Shown here: piece after piece, positions 10,788 to 19,054 of the stretch
Position numbering within the stretch: position 1 is the first letter of the stretch
Layout: every line of letters begins with the position of its first letter
DNA from: Myxococcales bacterium
Lineage (GTDB): Bacteria; Myxococcota_A; Polyangia; Polyangiales; Polyangiaceae
NCBI GenBank assembly: GCA_025359105.1
Contig: JANYHK010000048.1
Location: 1-64,000, forward strand
DNA length: 64,000 nt
Reading direction: 5' to 3'
Made by a program: the position numbers and the translations under genes
Notes under the pieces: model-generated
Seen by the model: only the letters and a program-made list of their open reading frames with translations
Databases searched by the model: none
What the model was told of the DNA's origin: nothing

Positions 10788-12140
10788 ATGAGGGTGACCG
10801 TGACCAGCTGGCGCGCCTTGGGGTCCTCGGTCCCGCGCATCGCGCTCGGGCTCCTTGCAGCCGCGCTGGCGAGCGTCACCACCTTCGCGTGTGGCCGGAC
10901 AGGCCTCGTCCTGCTCGACAACGACGAGGGGCCGCCGACTCTGCTCTCCGACGCCGGCAGCGACGGACCCGCCGTCGACGCAGGGTCCGATTCGGGCACC
11001 GTCGATCCTGACATCCTCCCCGGCCACACGGTCAAGGTCGGCGACGCGGAGGTCCCCAACGATCAGCAGATCGCCGCCGGCGAAGGGCACGCGTGCCTGC
11101 GGACCATGAAGGGGGAGGTCTTCTGCTGGGGCGCCAACGAGCTCGGTCAGCTCGGCGACGGCACCCGGACCGCCAGCCCGAACGCGAAGAAGGTCGTCGG
11201 CCTCCCGTCCATCGTGCGCGTCACCGCCGGCACCCACCACACGTGCGCGCTCGATGTCGACGGGACGGTCTGGTGCTGGGGCGGCAACACGCAGGGCGAG
11301 ATGGGGCAGGGAACCATGGGCCCCGATCCCGTCTTCAAGCCGACCAAGGTAGCGATGCCCGTGGTCGTCGGCATCTCCGGCGGCGGCTACCACACGTGCG
11401 CGCACAGCGTGCAGGGCATCGCCTACTGCTGGGGCCGAAACACGTTCGGCGAGTCCGGCGCCCAGGGCGAAGCCTTCGTCTTGAAAGCCAAGCCCGTGCC
11501 CAATCTCCCGAGCGTCCTCGAGATCTCCGCGGGCTGGGATCACACCTGCGCCATCCTCTCCGATCGCACCGTCCGGTGCTGGGGCCGAAACCAGGACGGC
11601 CAGATCGGCAACGCCACCTCGGGCGCCGTCGAGATCGATCCGGAGATCGCCATCGGCGTGGCCAGCGCCCGCGCCCTGTTCGGCGGCGACGACCACACGT
11701 GCGCGCTCCTCCTCGACGGCAGCATGCAATGCTGGGGGGACGACGAGAACGGCGAGCTCGGCGCCGGCTCCGCCCTCTTCAGCGACAAGGCGCTCCGCGT
11801 CCAGGGCATGACCGACGCGTACCAGGGCGGCGGCGGGCGAGAGCACTCGTGTGTGGCGACCCGCGCCGGTGACGTATTCTGCTGGGGCGCGAACACCGGC
11901 TGCCAGCTCGGCATCGGTGTCAATTGCGGCCCCCAATCGACCATCGCGAAGGTGCCGACCCAGGTGGGTGCGATCCACGACGCACGCTGGGTTGCCGCTG
12001 GAGAGGTCTTCACCTGCGCGGCCCACAAGGAGCGCGGCGCGATGTGCTGGGGCCAAAACGACCGAGGCCAGCTCGGCAGCGGCAAGATGAACGACTACGG
12101 GGACAAGCCCGGCACCCCCAGCGAGGTCCTGGGGCTCTGA
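10788..12140 (+). CDS. RCC1-repeat lipoprotein
   Basis: The 450-residue protein starts with a basic region and a hydrophobic stretch ending ASVTTFACG, a lipobox-like site with lipidation expected at the Cys. After a Ser/Asp-rich linker come seven repeats of about 50 residues with the RCC1 pattern, each carrying a pair of cysteines as in CALDVDGTVWCWG, which would form a seven-bladed beta-propeller closed by disulfides. Similar RCC1 lipoproteins are expanded in myxobacteria and are thought to bind surface partners, but no ligand is known. The gene starts four bases after the purQ stop. Confidence 0.8.
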   Translation: MRVTVTSWRALGSSVPRIALGLLAAALASVTTFACGRTGLVLLDNDEGPPTLLSDAGSDGPAVDAGSDSGTVDPDILPGHTVKVGDAEVPNDQQIAAGEGHACLRTMKGEVFCWGANELGQLGDGTRTASPNAKKVVGLPSIVRVTAGTHHTCALDVDGTVWCWGGNTQGEMGQGTMGPDPVFKPTKVAMPVVVGISGGGYHTCAHSVQGIAYCWGRNTFGESGAQGEAFVLKAKPVPNLPSVLEISAGWDHTCAILSDRTVRCWGRNQDGQIGNATSGAVEIDPEIAIGVASARALFGGDDHTCALLLDGSMQCWGDDENGELGAGSALFSDKALRVQGMTDAYQGGGGREHSCVATRAGDVFCWGANTGCQLGIGVNCGPQSTIAKVPTQVGAIHDARWVAAGEVFTCAAHKERGAMCWGQNDRGQLGSGKMNDYGDKPGTPSEVLGL

Positions 12141-12187
12141 CTCTGACCTGACCGCCCGCGTGTGCTACGACGGCCAGCGGCTCGCGG

Positions 12188-13906
12188 ATGGATCTCCTCT
12201 ACTTCGTCCTTCTGATCAGCATCCTGATCTTCGTCCACGAGCTCGGACATTTCGCGTTCGCGAAGATCTTCGGCGTCAAGGTCATCACGTTCTCCATCGG
12301 CTTCGGGCCGAAGATCGTGAAGCTCCGCGGTAAGGAGACGGAGTACTGCATCGGTCTCTTCCCGCTTGGCGGCTTCGTGAAGATGCTCGAGGAGGCGCGC
12401 GGCACCGAGCCGGTGCTGCCCGAGGACAAGAAGCGCACGTTCGAGGCGCAGGCCCTCTGGAAGCGCATCGTCATCGTGCTCGCCGGACCGGCGATGAACG
12501 TGCTCTTCCCGATGGTGCTCTACACCAGCGTCTACCTCGAGGATCGCTGGCTCACGCCGCCCACCGTCGGCGTCGTGGTCCCCGGCAAGCCCGCCGACGG
12601 CAAGCTGATGGCCGGCGACATCATCCAGTCGGTGGACGGCCGCGCGGTCTCGAGCTTCCCCGAGGTCCAGCGCATCGTCGCGTCGCGCGCCGGCGTCGCG
12701 ATCAAGATCGCCGTGTCGAGAGACGGTCACCCCGTCGAGGTCACGCTCACGCCCGCCGACGAGATCGAGCTCGTCGAGCCTGCCGAGCTCGAGATGGTCG
12801 AGCATGTCGGCCGCATCGGCTTCATGCCGAGCTTCCCCGCGCCGGTGCTGGGCGTGCCGCGCACCGACTCGCCGGCGTACCGCGCCGGGCTCCGCACGTT
12901 CGACAAGGTCACCGCGATCAACGGCCGCAAGGTCGAGCGCTTCGTCGATCTCGTCGCGACGCTCGCGCAGAACCGCGGCGATACGATCGCGCTCTCCTAC
13001 CTGCGCCCCGTCCCCGTCCCGCAGGCGCTCGGCGGGCTGTGCGACATCGCGGTGATGGAGCCGGGCGTCGCGACGCTCACGCCGCTCTCGCGCGCCGAGT
13101 CGCGCGAGCCGGGTGACGACACGCAGCGTGAGCGCGACGTGCTCCTCAGAACCGGCATCGAGTCCAGCGATCTGTTCGCCGCGTTCGTCCCGGAGGGCTC
13201 GAGCGAGTGGAAGGCTGGCCTGCGCGCCGGCGACCGCATCACGACCCTCGACGGCGCGCCGGAGCGACTGTGGAAGTCGATGAACGGCGAGCTCATGGCC
13301 GGCGCGAGCCACATGCACGCGCTCGAGTGGACGCGCGCGGGCGAGCCGATGGCCGGCACGTTCCAGCTCCGCAAGGAGCAGTGGGACGACGAGATCGGCC
13401 AGCACTACGAGCGCTACGTCTTCCGCACGACGCACTGGACCCCGAACGCGCCCGACGTGCTCGTCGCAAACCCGAGCCTCTACACGCACGCGGTGCGCGG
13501 GGGCATCGAGGAGACGGTGCGCGTCATCAAGTTCATCTTCGTCGGGCTCGTCCGGCTCGTGCAGGGGCGCGTCAGCATCGCCACCGTCAGCGGCCCCATC
13601 ACCATCTACGACGTCGCCGGACAGGCCGGCGCGCGCGGCGCCACCTACTTCATCTGGGCGATGGCGCTCATCTCCGTGAACCTCGGCCTCGTGAACCTCT
13701 TGCCCATCCCGGTGCTCGATGGCGGCCACCTTTTCTTCTTCCTCGTCGAGGCCATCCGTCGCCGCCCGCTGTCCCTGCGCGCGCGCGAGGTCGCGAGCCT
13801 GATCGGCGTGAGCGTCCTCGTCGTCCTGATGCTCATTGCCTTCAAGAACGACGTCGAGCGCCGGTGGGACGTCATCCGCGGCGAGATTCACGAGATTTTC
13901 GGCTGA
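12188..13906 (+). CDS. rseP: RseP-family site-2 membrane metalloprotease
   Basis: The 572-residue protein is an intramembrane zinc protease of the M50 family. In other bacteria it cleaves anti-sigma factors such as RseA or clears signal-peptide remnants. The zinc motif HELGH is at 17-21 in the first membrane span, and the third zinc ligand lies in LLPIPVLDGGH (504-514). Between them lie PDZ domains: one around residues 130-190 (GVVVPGKPADGKLMAGD), one around 220-280 (DSPAYRAGLRTFDKVTAING) and a likely third around 320-390 (EGSSEWKAGLRAGDRITTLDG). With about 570 residues it is longer than the 450-residue E. coli enzyme because of the extra PDZ segment. The substrate here is unknown. Confidence 0.93.
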   Translation: MDLLYFVLLISILIFVHELGHFAFAKIFGVKVITFSIGFGPKIVKLRGKETEYCIGLFPLGGFVKMLEEARGTEPVLPEDKKRTFEAQALWKRIVIVLAGPAMNVLFPMVLYTSVYLEDRWLTPPTVGVVVPGKPADGKLMAGDIIQSVDGRAVSSFPEVQRIVASRAGVAIKIAVSRDGHPVEVTLTPADEIELVEPAELEMVEHVGRIGFMPSFPAPVLGVPRTDSPAYRAGLRTFDKVTAINGRKVERFVDLVATLAQNRGDTIALSYLRPVPVPQALGGLCDIAVMEPGVATLTPLSRAESREPGDDTQRERDVLLRTGIESSDLFAAFVPEGSSEWKAGLRAGDRITTLDGAPERLWKSMNGELMAGASHMHALEWTRAGEPMAGTFQLRKEQWDDEIGQHYERYVFRTTHWTPNAPDVLVANPSLYTHAVRGGIEETVRVIKFIFVGLVRLVQGRVSIATVSGPITIYDVAGQAGARGATYFIWAMALISVNLGLVNLLPIPVLDGGHLFFFLVEAIRRRPLSLRAREVASLIGVSVLVVLMLIAFKNDVERRWDVIRGEIHEIFG

Positions 13907-13964
13907 TCTGGCGGCCAAACCCGTGGCACCCGCGGGCTCCGTGTGTAAGAACCGGCGTCGAACG

Positions 13965-16043
13965 ATGGCGTCCTCTTTGCGAAGCTGGGTAACCGGGAGC
14001 CTGGCGGCTTTTCTCCTTGCTCCATGGGGTTGCAGCTCGGACTCGTCGGCCCCCGGCGGGACCGAGACGGTCGACGCCGGCGCCGACACCGCGCAGGTCG
14101 CGCCGCCCCCGCCCAGGGACGCAGGCGCGACCGACCCGCCCGACGCCGATCCAGGGCAGGAAGCGGGCGGGCTGGCGCCGCTGCCGACGCTCACGCGCAT
14201 CACCCCCAGCAGCGCGACGGCGGGGAGCGCGGGCCCGGGGCTGGCCGTGTTCGGAGCAGGCTTCGTCGTGTCGTCGGTCGTGCAGGTCGACGGCGCCCCC
14301 CTGCCGACGGAGTTCGTGACCGAGACGGAGCTCCACACGACGCTCCCGTCGGCCAAGCTCCTCAAGGCCGGCACGATCAAAGTGGCGGTCGGCACGGCCC
14401 CGCCCGGCGGTGGCCTCAGCGCCGAAGCCACTTTCACGGTAAAGAACCCAGCGCCGCAGCTCACGCAGATCTCCCCGGCGAGCGTCGGCGTCGGCGCGCC
14501 CGCGACCGGCCTCACCGTGATGGGCGGTGACTTCGTCACGGGCGCCACGATCTCGTTCGATGGCAACGCGCTCGCGACGACGTACGCGAGCATCACGAGC
14601 CTCTCGACGACGATCCCGGCGCCGCTCCTCACCGGGTCGGGCAACCACGTGGTCCTCGTGAGCAACCCGGCGCCGGGTGGCGGCCCGTCGACGACCATCG
14701 CGTTCGTCGTCACCAACCCGACGGTCACCGTCTCCAGCGTCACGCCGAGCAGCGTCGTCGTCGGCGCGCCGGCGCAGGCGCTCGCCCTGGTCGGCGCCGG
14801 CTTCATCGCGGCGAGCGCGGTGTCGCTGAACGGGACGACGGTGCCGAGCACCTTCGTCGACGCGGCGCACCTCACGGCGAACGTCCCTGCGAGCTCGTTC
14901 GCGACGGTCGGCTCGTTTCCTGTCGTCGTCACCAACCCCGAGCCGGGCGGCGGCGTCAGCACGCCGGTCACCTTCCAGGTGCTCAACGAAGCTCCGACGA
15001 TCGCGTCCCTGTCGCCGAGCGGCGCCGCCACCGGCTCCGGTGCGACGCAGATCACCATCACCGGGTCGGGCTTCGGCGTGGCGTCTGAGGTGACCCTCAA
15101 CGGAACGGCCACGAGCACGACCTTCGTGGACACGAGCCACGTCCAGGCGACGCTGAGCGCCGGCCAGCTGGCCGCGGCGGGCAGCGTCGCCGTCGCGGTG
15201 ACGAACCCCGCCCCGGGCGGAGGCACCTCCGGCACGCTCACGTTCGCCATCTCGAACCCCGCCCCGTCGGTCACGTCGCTGACGCCGCCTGGCGCGCCCG
15301 TCGGCTCGCCGAGTGCCGCGCTCACGATCAACGGCAACGGCTTCGTCTTCGGCGCGACCGCCCAGCTGGGCGCCACCGGGCTCGCGACGTCTTACGTCAG
15401 CGGGACCCAGCTCACGGCCACGGTGCCCGGTTCACTGCTCGGCACCGTCGGCACGCTGCTGCTCGCCGTCACCAACCCCGCGCCCGGCGGCGGTACATCG
15501 AACGCGGTGGGCTTCACCGTCGGGTGCGACACCACCGGCGTAGACGTCGTCCTCGGCGCCGTCGGCAACGTGACGACGCAGGGTCTGACGTGGGCAGGGG
15601 CCCCGACGTCCGAGCGTTACACCTCGTCCGGCGTTTGCCCGGCGACGATCCCGGCGGTGGCCACCAACGCGCAGCCGTTCCGCGCGTTCGTGGTGCAGAA
15701 CTCGACATCGGCGCCCGTGAGGCTCTCGACCTGGGCGGTCTGCACGTCGTCGACGGGCACCCGCAGCGACGCCTTCCTCGCTGTCTACAAGCGCGCCACT
15801 GTGCCGGCGACGGTCGCCGAGCGCCTCGTGTGCACCGGCGCCGTCTCGGAGGGGGCGAGCGGCACCCCCTCGCTCACCAGCCCGGACGCGAACGGCTCGA
15901 CGTGGTGCCCAGGCCTCACGCTCGCCAACGGCTACGGTACGCCGCTCGCCGCGTGCGAGAAGGCGGTCGTGTACATCCAGCCGTACAACGTGACGTCGAC
16001 GTCGTACACGCCGCCGCCGCAGATCCGCTTCAAGCCGGAATGA
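13965..16043 (+). CDS. Lipoprotein with five IPT/TIG domains
   Basis: I place the start at ATG 13965 (MASSLRSWVTGS), giving 692 residues. The signal sequence ends AFLLAPWGCSS, a lipobox, so the protein is probably membrane-anchored. After an Asp/Pro/Ala-rich linker come five tandem repeats of about 88-90 residues, each opening like TRITPSSATAGS and closing with a version of NPAPGGGTS. This is the IPT/TIG immunoglobulin-like fold found in surface and adhesion proteins. A C-terminal region of about 190 residues with several cysteines follows and may be a separate domain. The stop overlaps the rsmB start (ATGA), although the two functions look unrelated. Confidence 0.8.
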   Translation: MASSLRSWVTGSLAAFLLAPWGCSSDSSAPGGTETVDAGADTAQVAPPPPRDAGATDPPDADPGQEAGGLAPLPTLTRITPSSATAGSAGPGLAVFGAGFVVSSVVQVDGAPLPTEFVTETELHTTLPSAKLLKAGTIKVAVGTAPPGGGLSAEATFTVKNPAPQLTQISPASVGVGAPATGLTVMGGDFVTGATISFDGNALATTYASITSLSTTIPAPLLTGSGNHVVLVSNPAPGGGPSTTIAFVVTNPTVTVSSVTPSSVVVGAPAQALALVGAGFIAASAVSLNGTTVPSTFVDAAHLTANVPASSFATVGSFPVVVTNPEPGGGVSTPVTFQVLNEAPTIASLSPSGAATGSGATQITITGSGFGVASEVTLNGTATSTTFVDTSHVQATLSAGQLAAAGSVAVAVTNPAPGGGTSGTLTFAISNPAPSVTSLTPPGAPVGSPSAALTINGNGFVFGATAQLGATGLATSYVSGTQLTATVPGSLLGTVGTLLLAVTNPAPGGGTSNAVGFTVGCDTTGVDVVLGAVGNVTTQGLTWAGAPTSERYTSSGVCPATIPAVATNAQPFRAFVVQNSTSAPVRLSTWAVCTSSTGTRSDAFLAVYKRATVPATVAERLVCTGAVSEGASGTPSLTSPDANGSTWCPGLTLANGYGTPLAACEKAVVYIQPYNVTSTSYTPPPQIRFKPE

Positions 16044-17389
16044 AGGCTCGGCGTACCTCCGCGCGCGAGGTCGCCGCGAACGTGCTCGCGCGCGTGGAGA
16101 AGGACACCGCGTACGCCGCCGCCGCCCTCGACGCCGAGATCGAGCGCGCCATGGAGCTCGACGCGCGCGACAAGGGGCTCGCTACGGAGCTGGTGTACGG
16201 CACGCTGCGCGTGCTCCCGTGGCTCACGGCGCGGATCGAGCGGCACGCGAAGAAGGGGATCGGCAAGCTCGAGCCGCACTCCCGCGCGCACATGCTCCTC
16301 GCGGCGTACCAGGTCACGTTCCTCACGCGGATTCCCGCGTTCGCGGCGGTGAGCGAGGCGGTGAGCGGCGTCACCGTGCGCTCGGGGCCGAAGGTGGGCG
16401 CCTTCGCGAACGCGGTGCTCCGCAAGGTCGCCGCCGACGCCACCCGGGAGGCGCCGACCTTCGCCACGGCGGCCGCCGCGTCGATCGCGCCCTGGCTCTT
16501 CGCGGCGCTATCGCGCGCGCTCGGCGAAGAAGAGGCCCGCGCGTTCGTGGCGGCCGGCGCCGAGCCGCCGCCGGTCGGCCTCCGCGTCGAGGAGATCCCC
16601 GTCCCCGGCGCGGCGGATCCACGGGAGCCCTGGCTCGCGCGTCTCCGCGAGGCGTGTCCGACGGCCACCTTCGCCCTTGGAGCAGCGTCGCCGCTGGCCA
16701 TCCTTGCGCGTGGCGCTGGGCGCATCGACCGGCTGCCGGGCGCGGCCGAAGGTCGCTTCGTCGTCCAGGAAGAGGGCTCGCAGGTCACGGGCCTCGCGCT
16801 TGGCGCGCGCCCCGGCGAACGCGTGCTCGATGCCTGCGCAGGGCGGGGGAACAAGACCTCGCTCCTCGCGCGCCGAGTCGCGCCCGGTGGCGTCGTCCAC
16901 GCGTGCGATCTGCACGCATCGAAGCTGGAGCGCCTGACCATTGAGCTCGCGCGCCTCGGTCTCGCCCCGCACGCGACGTACGCCGTCGACTGGACGGCGG
17001 GCAGCGGCGACGTCGCGGGGCTCTACGATCGCGTCCTCGTCGACGCGCCGTGCAGCGGCACCGGCACCCTGCGGAGGCGCCCCGACCTCGCCCTCCGCCG
17101 CGCATCCGAGGATCTCGCCGCGCTCGCGGCCATGCAAGTGGCGATCGTCGCGCGCGCCGCCGAGCACGTGCGCCCGGGCGGCCGCCTCGTCTTCGCCGTG
17201 TGCAGCGTCCTCCGCGAAGAGGCCGAGGACGTGGTCGCCGCGCTCGCCGAACGCGCGCCGACGCTCCACCTCGCCCCCTTCGACGCGCCAGGTCTTCAGG
17301 CGCTCACCGGGGAGGCGACGACCTTGCGCCTGCTCCCCCACCTGCACGGAACGGACGGTTATTTTCTCGCCAGCTTCATCCGGGCATAG
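16040..17389 (+). CDS. rsmB: 16S rRNA m5C967 methyltransferase RsmB
   Basis: The 449-residue protein has an N-terminal NusB-like RNA-binding domain (about 1-140, with LDARDKGLATELVYGTLR) and a C-terminal SAM-dependent Nol1/Nop2/Sun methyltransferase domain. The SAM site is DACAGRGNKT (264-273). The two catalytic cysteines are C338 in DAPCSGTG and C388 in FAVCSV. It is expected to methylate a cytosine of 16S rRNA. The start ATG 16040 overlaps the stop of the preceding lipoprotein gene by four bases, so translation may be coupled. Confidence 0.93.
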   Translation: MKARRTSAREVAANVLARVEKDTAYAAAALDAEIERAMELDARDKGLATELVYGTLRVLPWLTARIERHAKKGIGKLEPHSRAHMLLAAYQVTFLTRIPAFAAVSEAVSGVTVRSGPKVGAFANAVLRKVAADATREAPTFATAAAASIAPWLFAALSRALGEEEARAFVAAGAEPPPVGLRVEEIPVPGAADPREPWLARLREACPTATFALGAASPLAILARGAGRIDRLPGAAEGRFVVQEEGSQVTGLALGARPGERVLDACAGRGNKTSLLARRVAPGGVVHACDLHASKLERLTIELARLGLAPHATYAVDWTAGSGDVAGLYDRVLVDAPCSGTGTLRRRPDLALRRASEDLAALAAMQVAIVARAAEHVRPGGRLVFAVCSVLREEAEDVVAALAERAPTLHLAPFDAPGLQALTGEATTLRLLPHLHGTDGYFLASFIRA

Positions 17390-17398
17390 GATTGCCCG

Positions 17399-17980
17399 AT
17401 GCAAACGTGCTCCTCGCGCCTCGCCCGCTCCGCGCTCCTCCTCACGCTGCCCGTCATGCTCTCCCTCGTGGGGTGCGACAAGCTCAAGAAGGACCACGCC
17501 GACGCCAGCCCCGAGCCGAGCGCGGCCCCTTCGGCGACCGCCGCCGCGCCGCCCGCGTCCACGCCGGCCACGACCGCCGCTACGACGGTCGCGCCAACTC
17601 CCCACCCGACGCCGCGCCCCCACGCCTCCGACTCTGGCGCGCCGGTGCCGTCCGGCTCGTCGCCGGCGCCGCTCCCGTCGGTCCCGCCGATCCCGTCTGT
17701 GCCCGGCGGAGGAGGCGGAGGCGCCTTCGCGTGCACGCCCGGCGGCTGCCCGCAGATCTGCACCGGCGCCCACTGCACCGCGACTTGCGCCGGCGGTCAC
17801 TGCCAGCAGTCCTGCATGGGCGGCAGCTGCGACCTCTCCTGCTCGGGCGGAGGCTGCAACCAGCTCTGCTCACCTGGTGGCGCGCAGTGCACCATCTCGT
17901 GCAGCGGCGGCGGCTGCAACCAGCTCTGCTCTACGCCAGGCTCGTGCACGAAGTCGTGCACGGGGAAGAACTGCACGTAG
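17399..17980 (+). CDS. Cysteine-rich lipoprotein
   Basis: The 193-residue protein has a lipoprotein signal (LTLPVMLSLVGCDK) followed by a long Ala/Pro/Thr linker (about 35-105). The C-terminal 85 residues hold about 20 cysteines in short Gly-rich repeats such as CSGGGCNQLC and CTISCSGGGC, probably a disulfide-rich or metal-binding tail outside the membrane. The repeat alternates Cys every two to five residues. No known family is recognised. It follows rsmB after nine bases on the same strand. Confidence 0.65.
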   Translation: MQTCSSRLARSALLLTLPVMLSLVGCDKLKKDHADASPEPSAAPSATAAAPPASTPATTAATTVAPTPHPTPRPHASDSGAPVPSGSSPAPLPSVPPIPSVPGGGGGGAFACTPGGCPQICTGAHCTATCAGGHCQQSCMGGSCDLSCSGGGCNQLCSPGGAQCTISCSGGGCNQLCSTPGSCTKSCTGKNCT

Positions 17981-18095
17981 CCGCATCTGCGGCCGGCCAA
18001 CCCATTCCTAGATCGGCCCGGGCCCTGGCTAGAACCGACAGCGGCGGGACGGATTGTCTCCTCAAGGTCCGCGGCGGGCGACCGTTCGCCGGGGC

Positions 18096-18293
18096 ATGAA
18101 CCTCAGCTCTCTAGGCTCCGCCCTGTCGGCGGCGGTGGACGCGCCGGTCCCGAACGATCCCGTCGGTCAGATCCAGGCGCAGGCGCAGGTCAGCATCCTC
18201 AAGAAGGCGATGCAGGCGCAGGCCGACACCGTCTCGACGCTCATCGCGTCGGTGACGGGTCACGTCGGCCGGAACCTCGACCTGCGCGCCTAG
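18096..18293 (+). CDS. YjfB-like putative motility protein
   Basis: Starting at ATG 18096, the 65-residue product reads as a helical small protein with PVGQIQAQAQVSILKKAMQ in the middle and a C-terminal NLDLRA. This pattern (hydrophobic vSxLKKAm helix, then a short linker and iDvrA-like end) matches the small YjfB family annotated as putative motility proteins, mostly described from Firmicutes and Proteobacteria. Its role is not known. No flagellar genes occur nearby, and myxobacteria that glide lack flagella, so a different role is possible. Confidence 0.6.
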   Translation: MNLSSLGSALSAAVDAPVPNDPVGQIQAQAQVSILKKAMQAQADTVSTLIASVTGHVGRNLDLRA

Positions 18294-18596
18294 TTGACCG
18301 GACGGGCTCTACGGCAACGCCACGCGCAGCCGGGACAGCGCGCGGGCCATGCGAGGAGCCACCCGACGCGCCGCACGCTGCGAGCAGGCGATCCGGCGAG
18401 CCCGAGAAGCCCGATCGACTTGGTTGTTGTTCTCACTTGTCCGTCTCCTGTGGTTGATCGTCTCGGCGCACAGCGCGTGCTCGTCAACCTCACCCCGCGT
18501 GGCGCCGACACGCCCGCCCTTTTTCCAACGCTGCGCTGCTTCTCGCCGAGGCTGCAGAGCGCACGCGCAAAAACCCTGCCGAAAATCGATCCAAGC
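18294..18596. other. Intergenic region before the BlaI-type promoter
   Basis: No gene is supported in this stretch: the open frames over it have neither a ribosome-binding site nor protein-like composition. It ends in the A/T-richer promoter of the repressor gene. Confidence 0.4.
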
Positions 18597-18624
18597 TTGA
18601 CATCGGTAGCCGTGTTACTACAAA
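18597..18624 (+). promoter_or_regulatory. Sigma-70-type promoter of the BlaI-type regulator
   Basis: A perfect -35 box TTGACA (18597-18602) is followed after 16 bases by TACAAA (18619-18624) as a -10-like box. The transcript would start about 30 bases before the GGAGG (18655-18659) that serves the regulator start at 18665. The -10 lies inside the operator palindrome. Confidence 0.7.
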
Positions 18625-18630
18625 TGTAGT
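18617..18630. promoter_or_regulatory. BlaI/MecI-type operator
   Basis: ACTACA-AA-TGTAGT is a perfect inverted repeat with a two-base centre. Its core TACANNTGTA is the known binding consensus of BlaI/MecI repressors. It overlaps the -10 box of the promoter directly upstream of the BlaI-type gene, so autorepression of the regulator-peptidase operon is strongly suggested. Confidence 0.8.
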
Positions 18631-18664
18631 GACGCCACGAACGATGTCACTGCCGGAGGCGACC

Positions 18665-19054
18665 ATGACGGAGCGCAAAAAGGCCACGATTCGCGACACG
18701 GAGTGGGACCTGTTGGAGGTCCTCTGGGCAAAGGAACGCGCCACGGCGCGGGAGGTCACCGAAGCGGTCGCCGGGAAGCGCGGCTGGGCGGTGTCTACCG
18801 TGAAGACGCTGCTCGATCGCATGGTGACCAAAGAGCTCGTCGCCGCGCGGCAGGTCGGCAACGTGTGGGAGTACACGCCCGGCGTCCGCCCCATCGAGGC
18901 GCGGCGCTCGGCCTGGGGGGAGCTCGTCGAGAAGGCGTTCGGAGGGGCCGTCGCCCCCGCGCTGCATTTTCTCGCCAAGGACGCGAAGCTGTCGAAAAGG
19001 GAGCTCGCCGAGCTCCGCGAGCTGCTCGACGCGAAGGAGAAGGGCCATGAGTGA
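18665..19054 (+). CDS. BlaI/MecI-family transcriptional repressor
   Basis: The start is ATG 18665, five bases after GGAGG. The 129-residue protein has the winged-helix DNA-binding core (DTEWDLLEVLWAKERATARE, then WAVSTVKTLLDRMVTKELV) and a C-terminal helical dimerisation region. In BlaI/MecI the dimer represses its own operon and is cleaved or released when the partner M56 peptidase senses a signal. The stop overlaps the M56 gene by eight bases, fitting that partnership. No beta-lactamase gene is nearby, so the regulated output is unknown. Confidence 0.9.
   Translation: MTERKKATIRDTEWDLLEVLWAKERATAREVTEAVAGKRGWAVSTVKTLLDRMVTKELVAARQVGNVWEYTPGVRPIEARRSAWGELVEKAFGGAVAPALHFLAKDAKLSKRELAELRELLDAKEKGHE

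Noticed and set aside
12095-15376. Long minus-strand open frame of about 1093 codons over rseP and the IPT/TIG gene
   Set aside because: The + strand frames carry clear domains (HELGH, PDZ, TIG repeats); the antisense frame is a GC-rich shadow with no family features.
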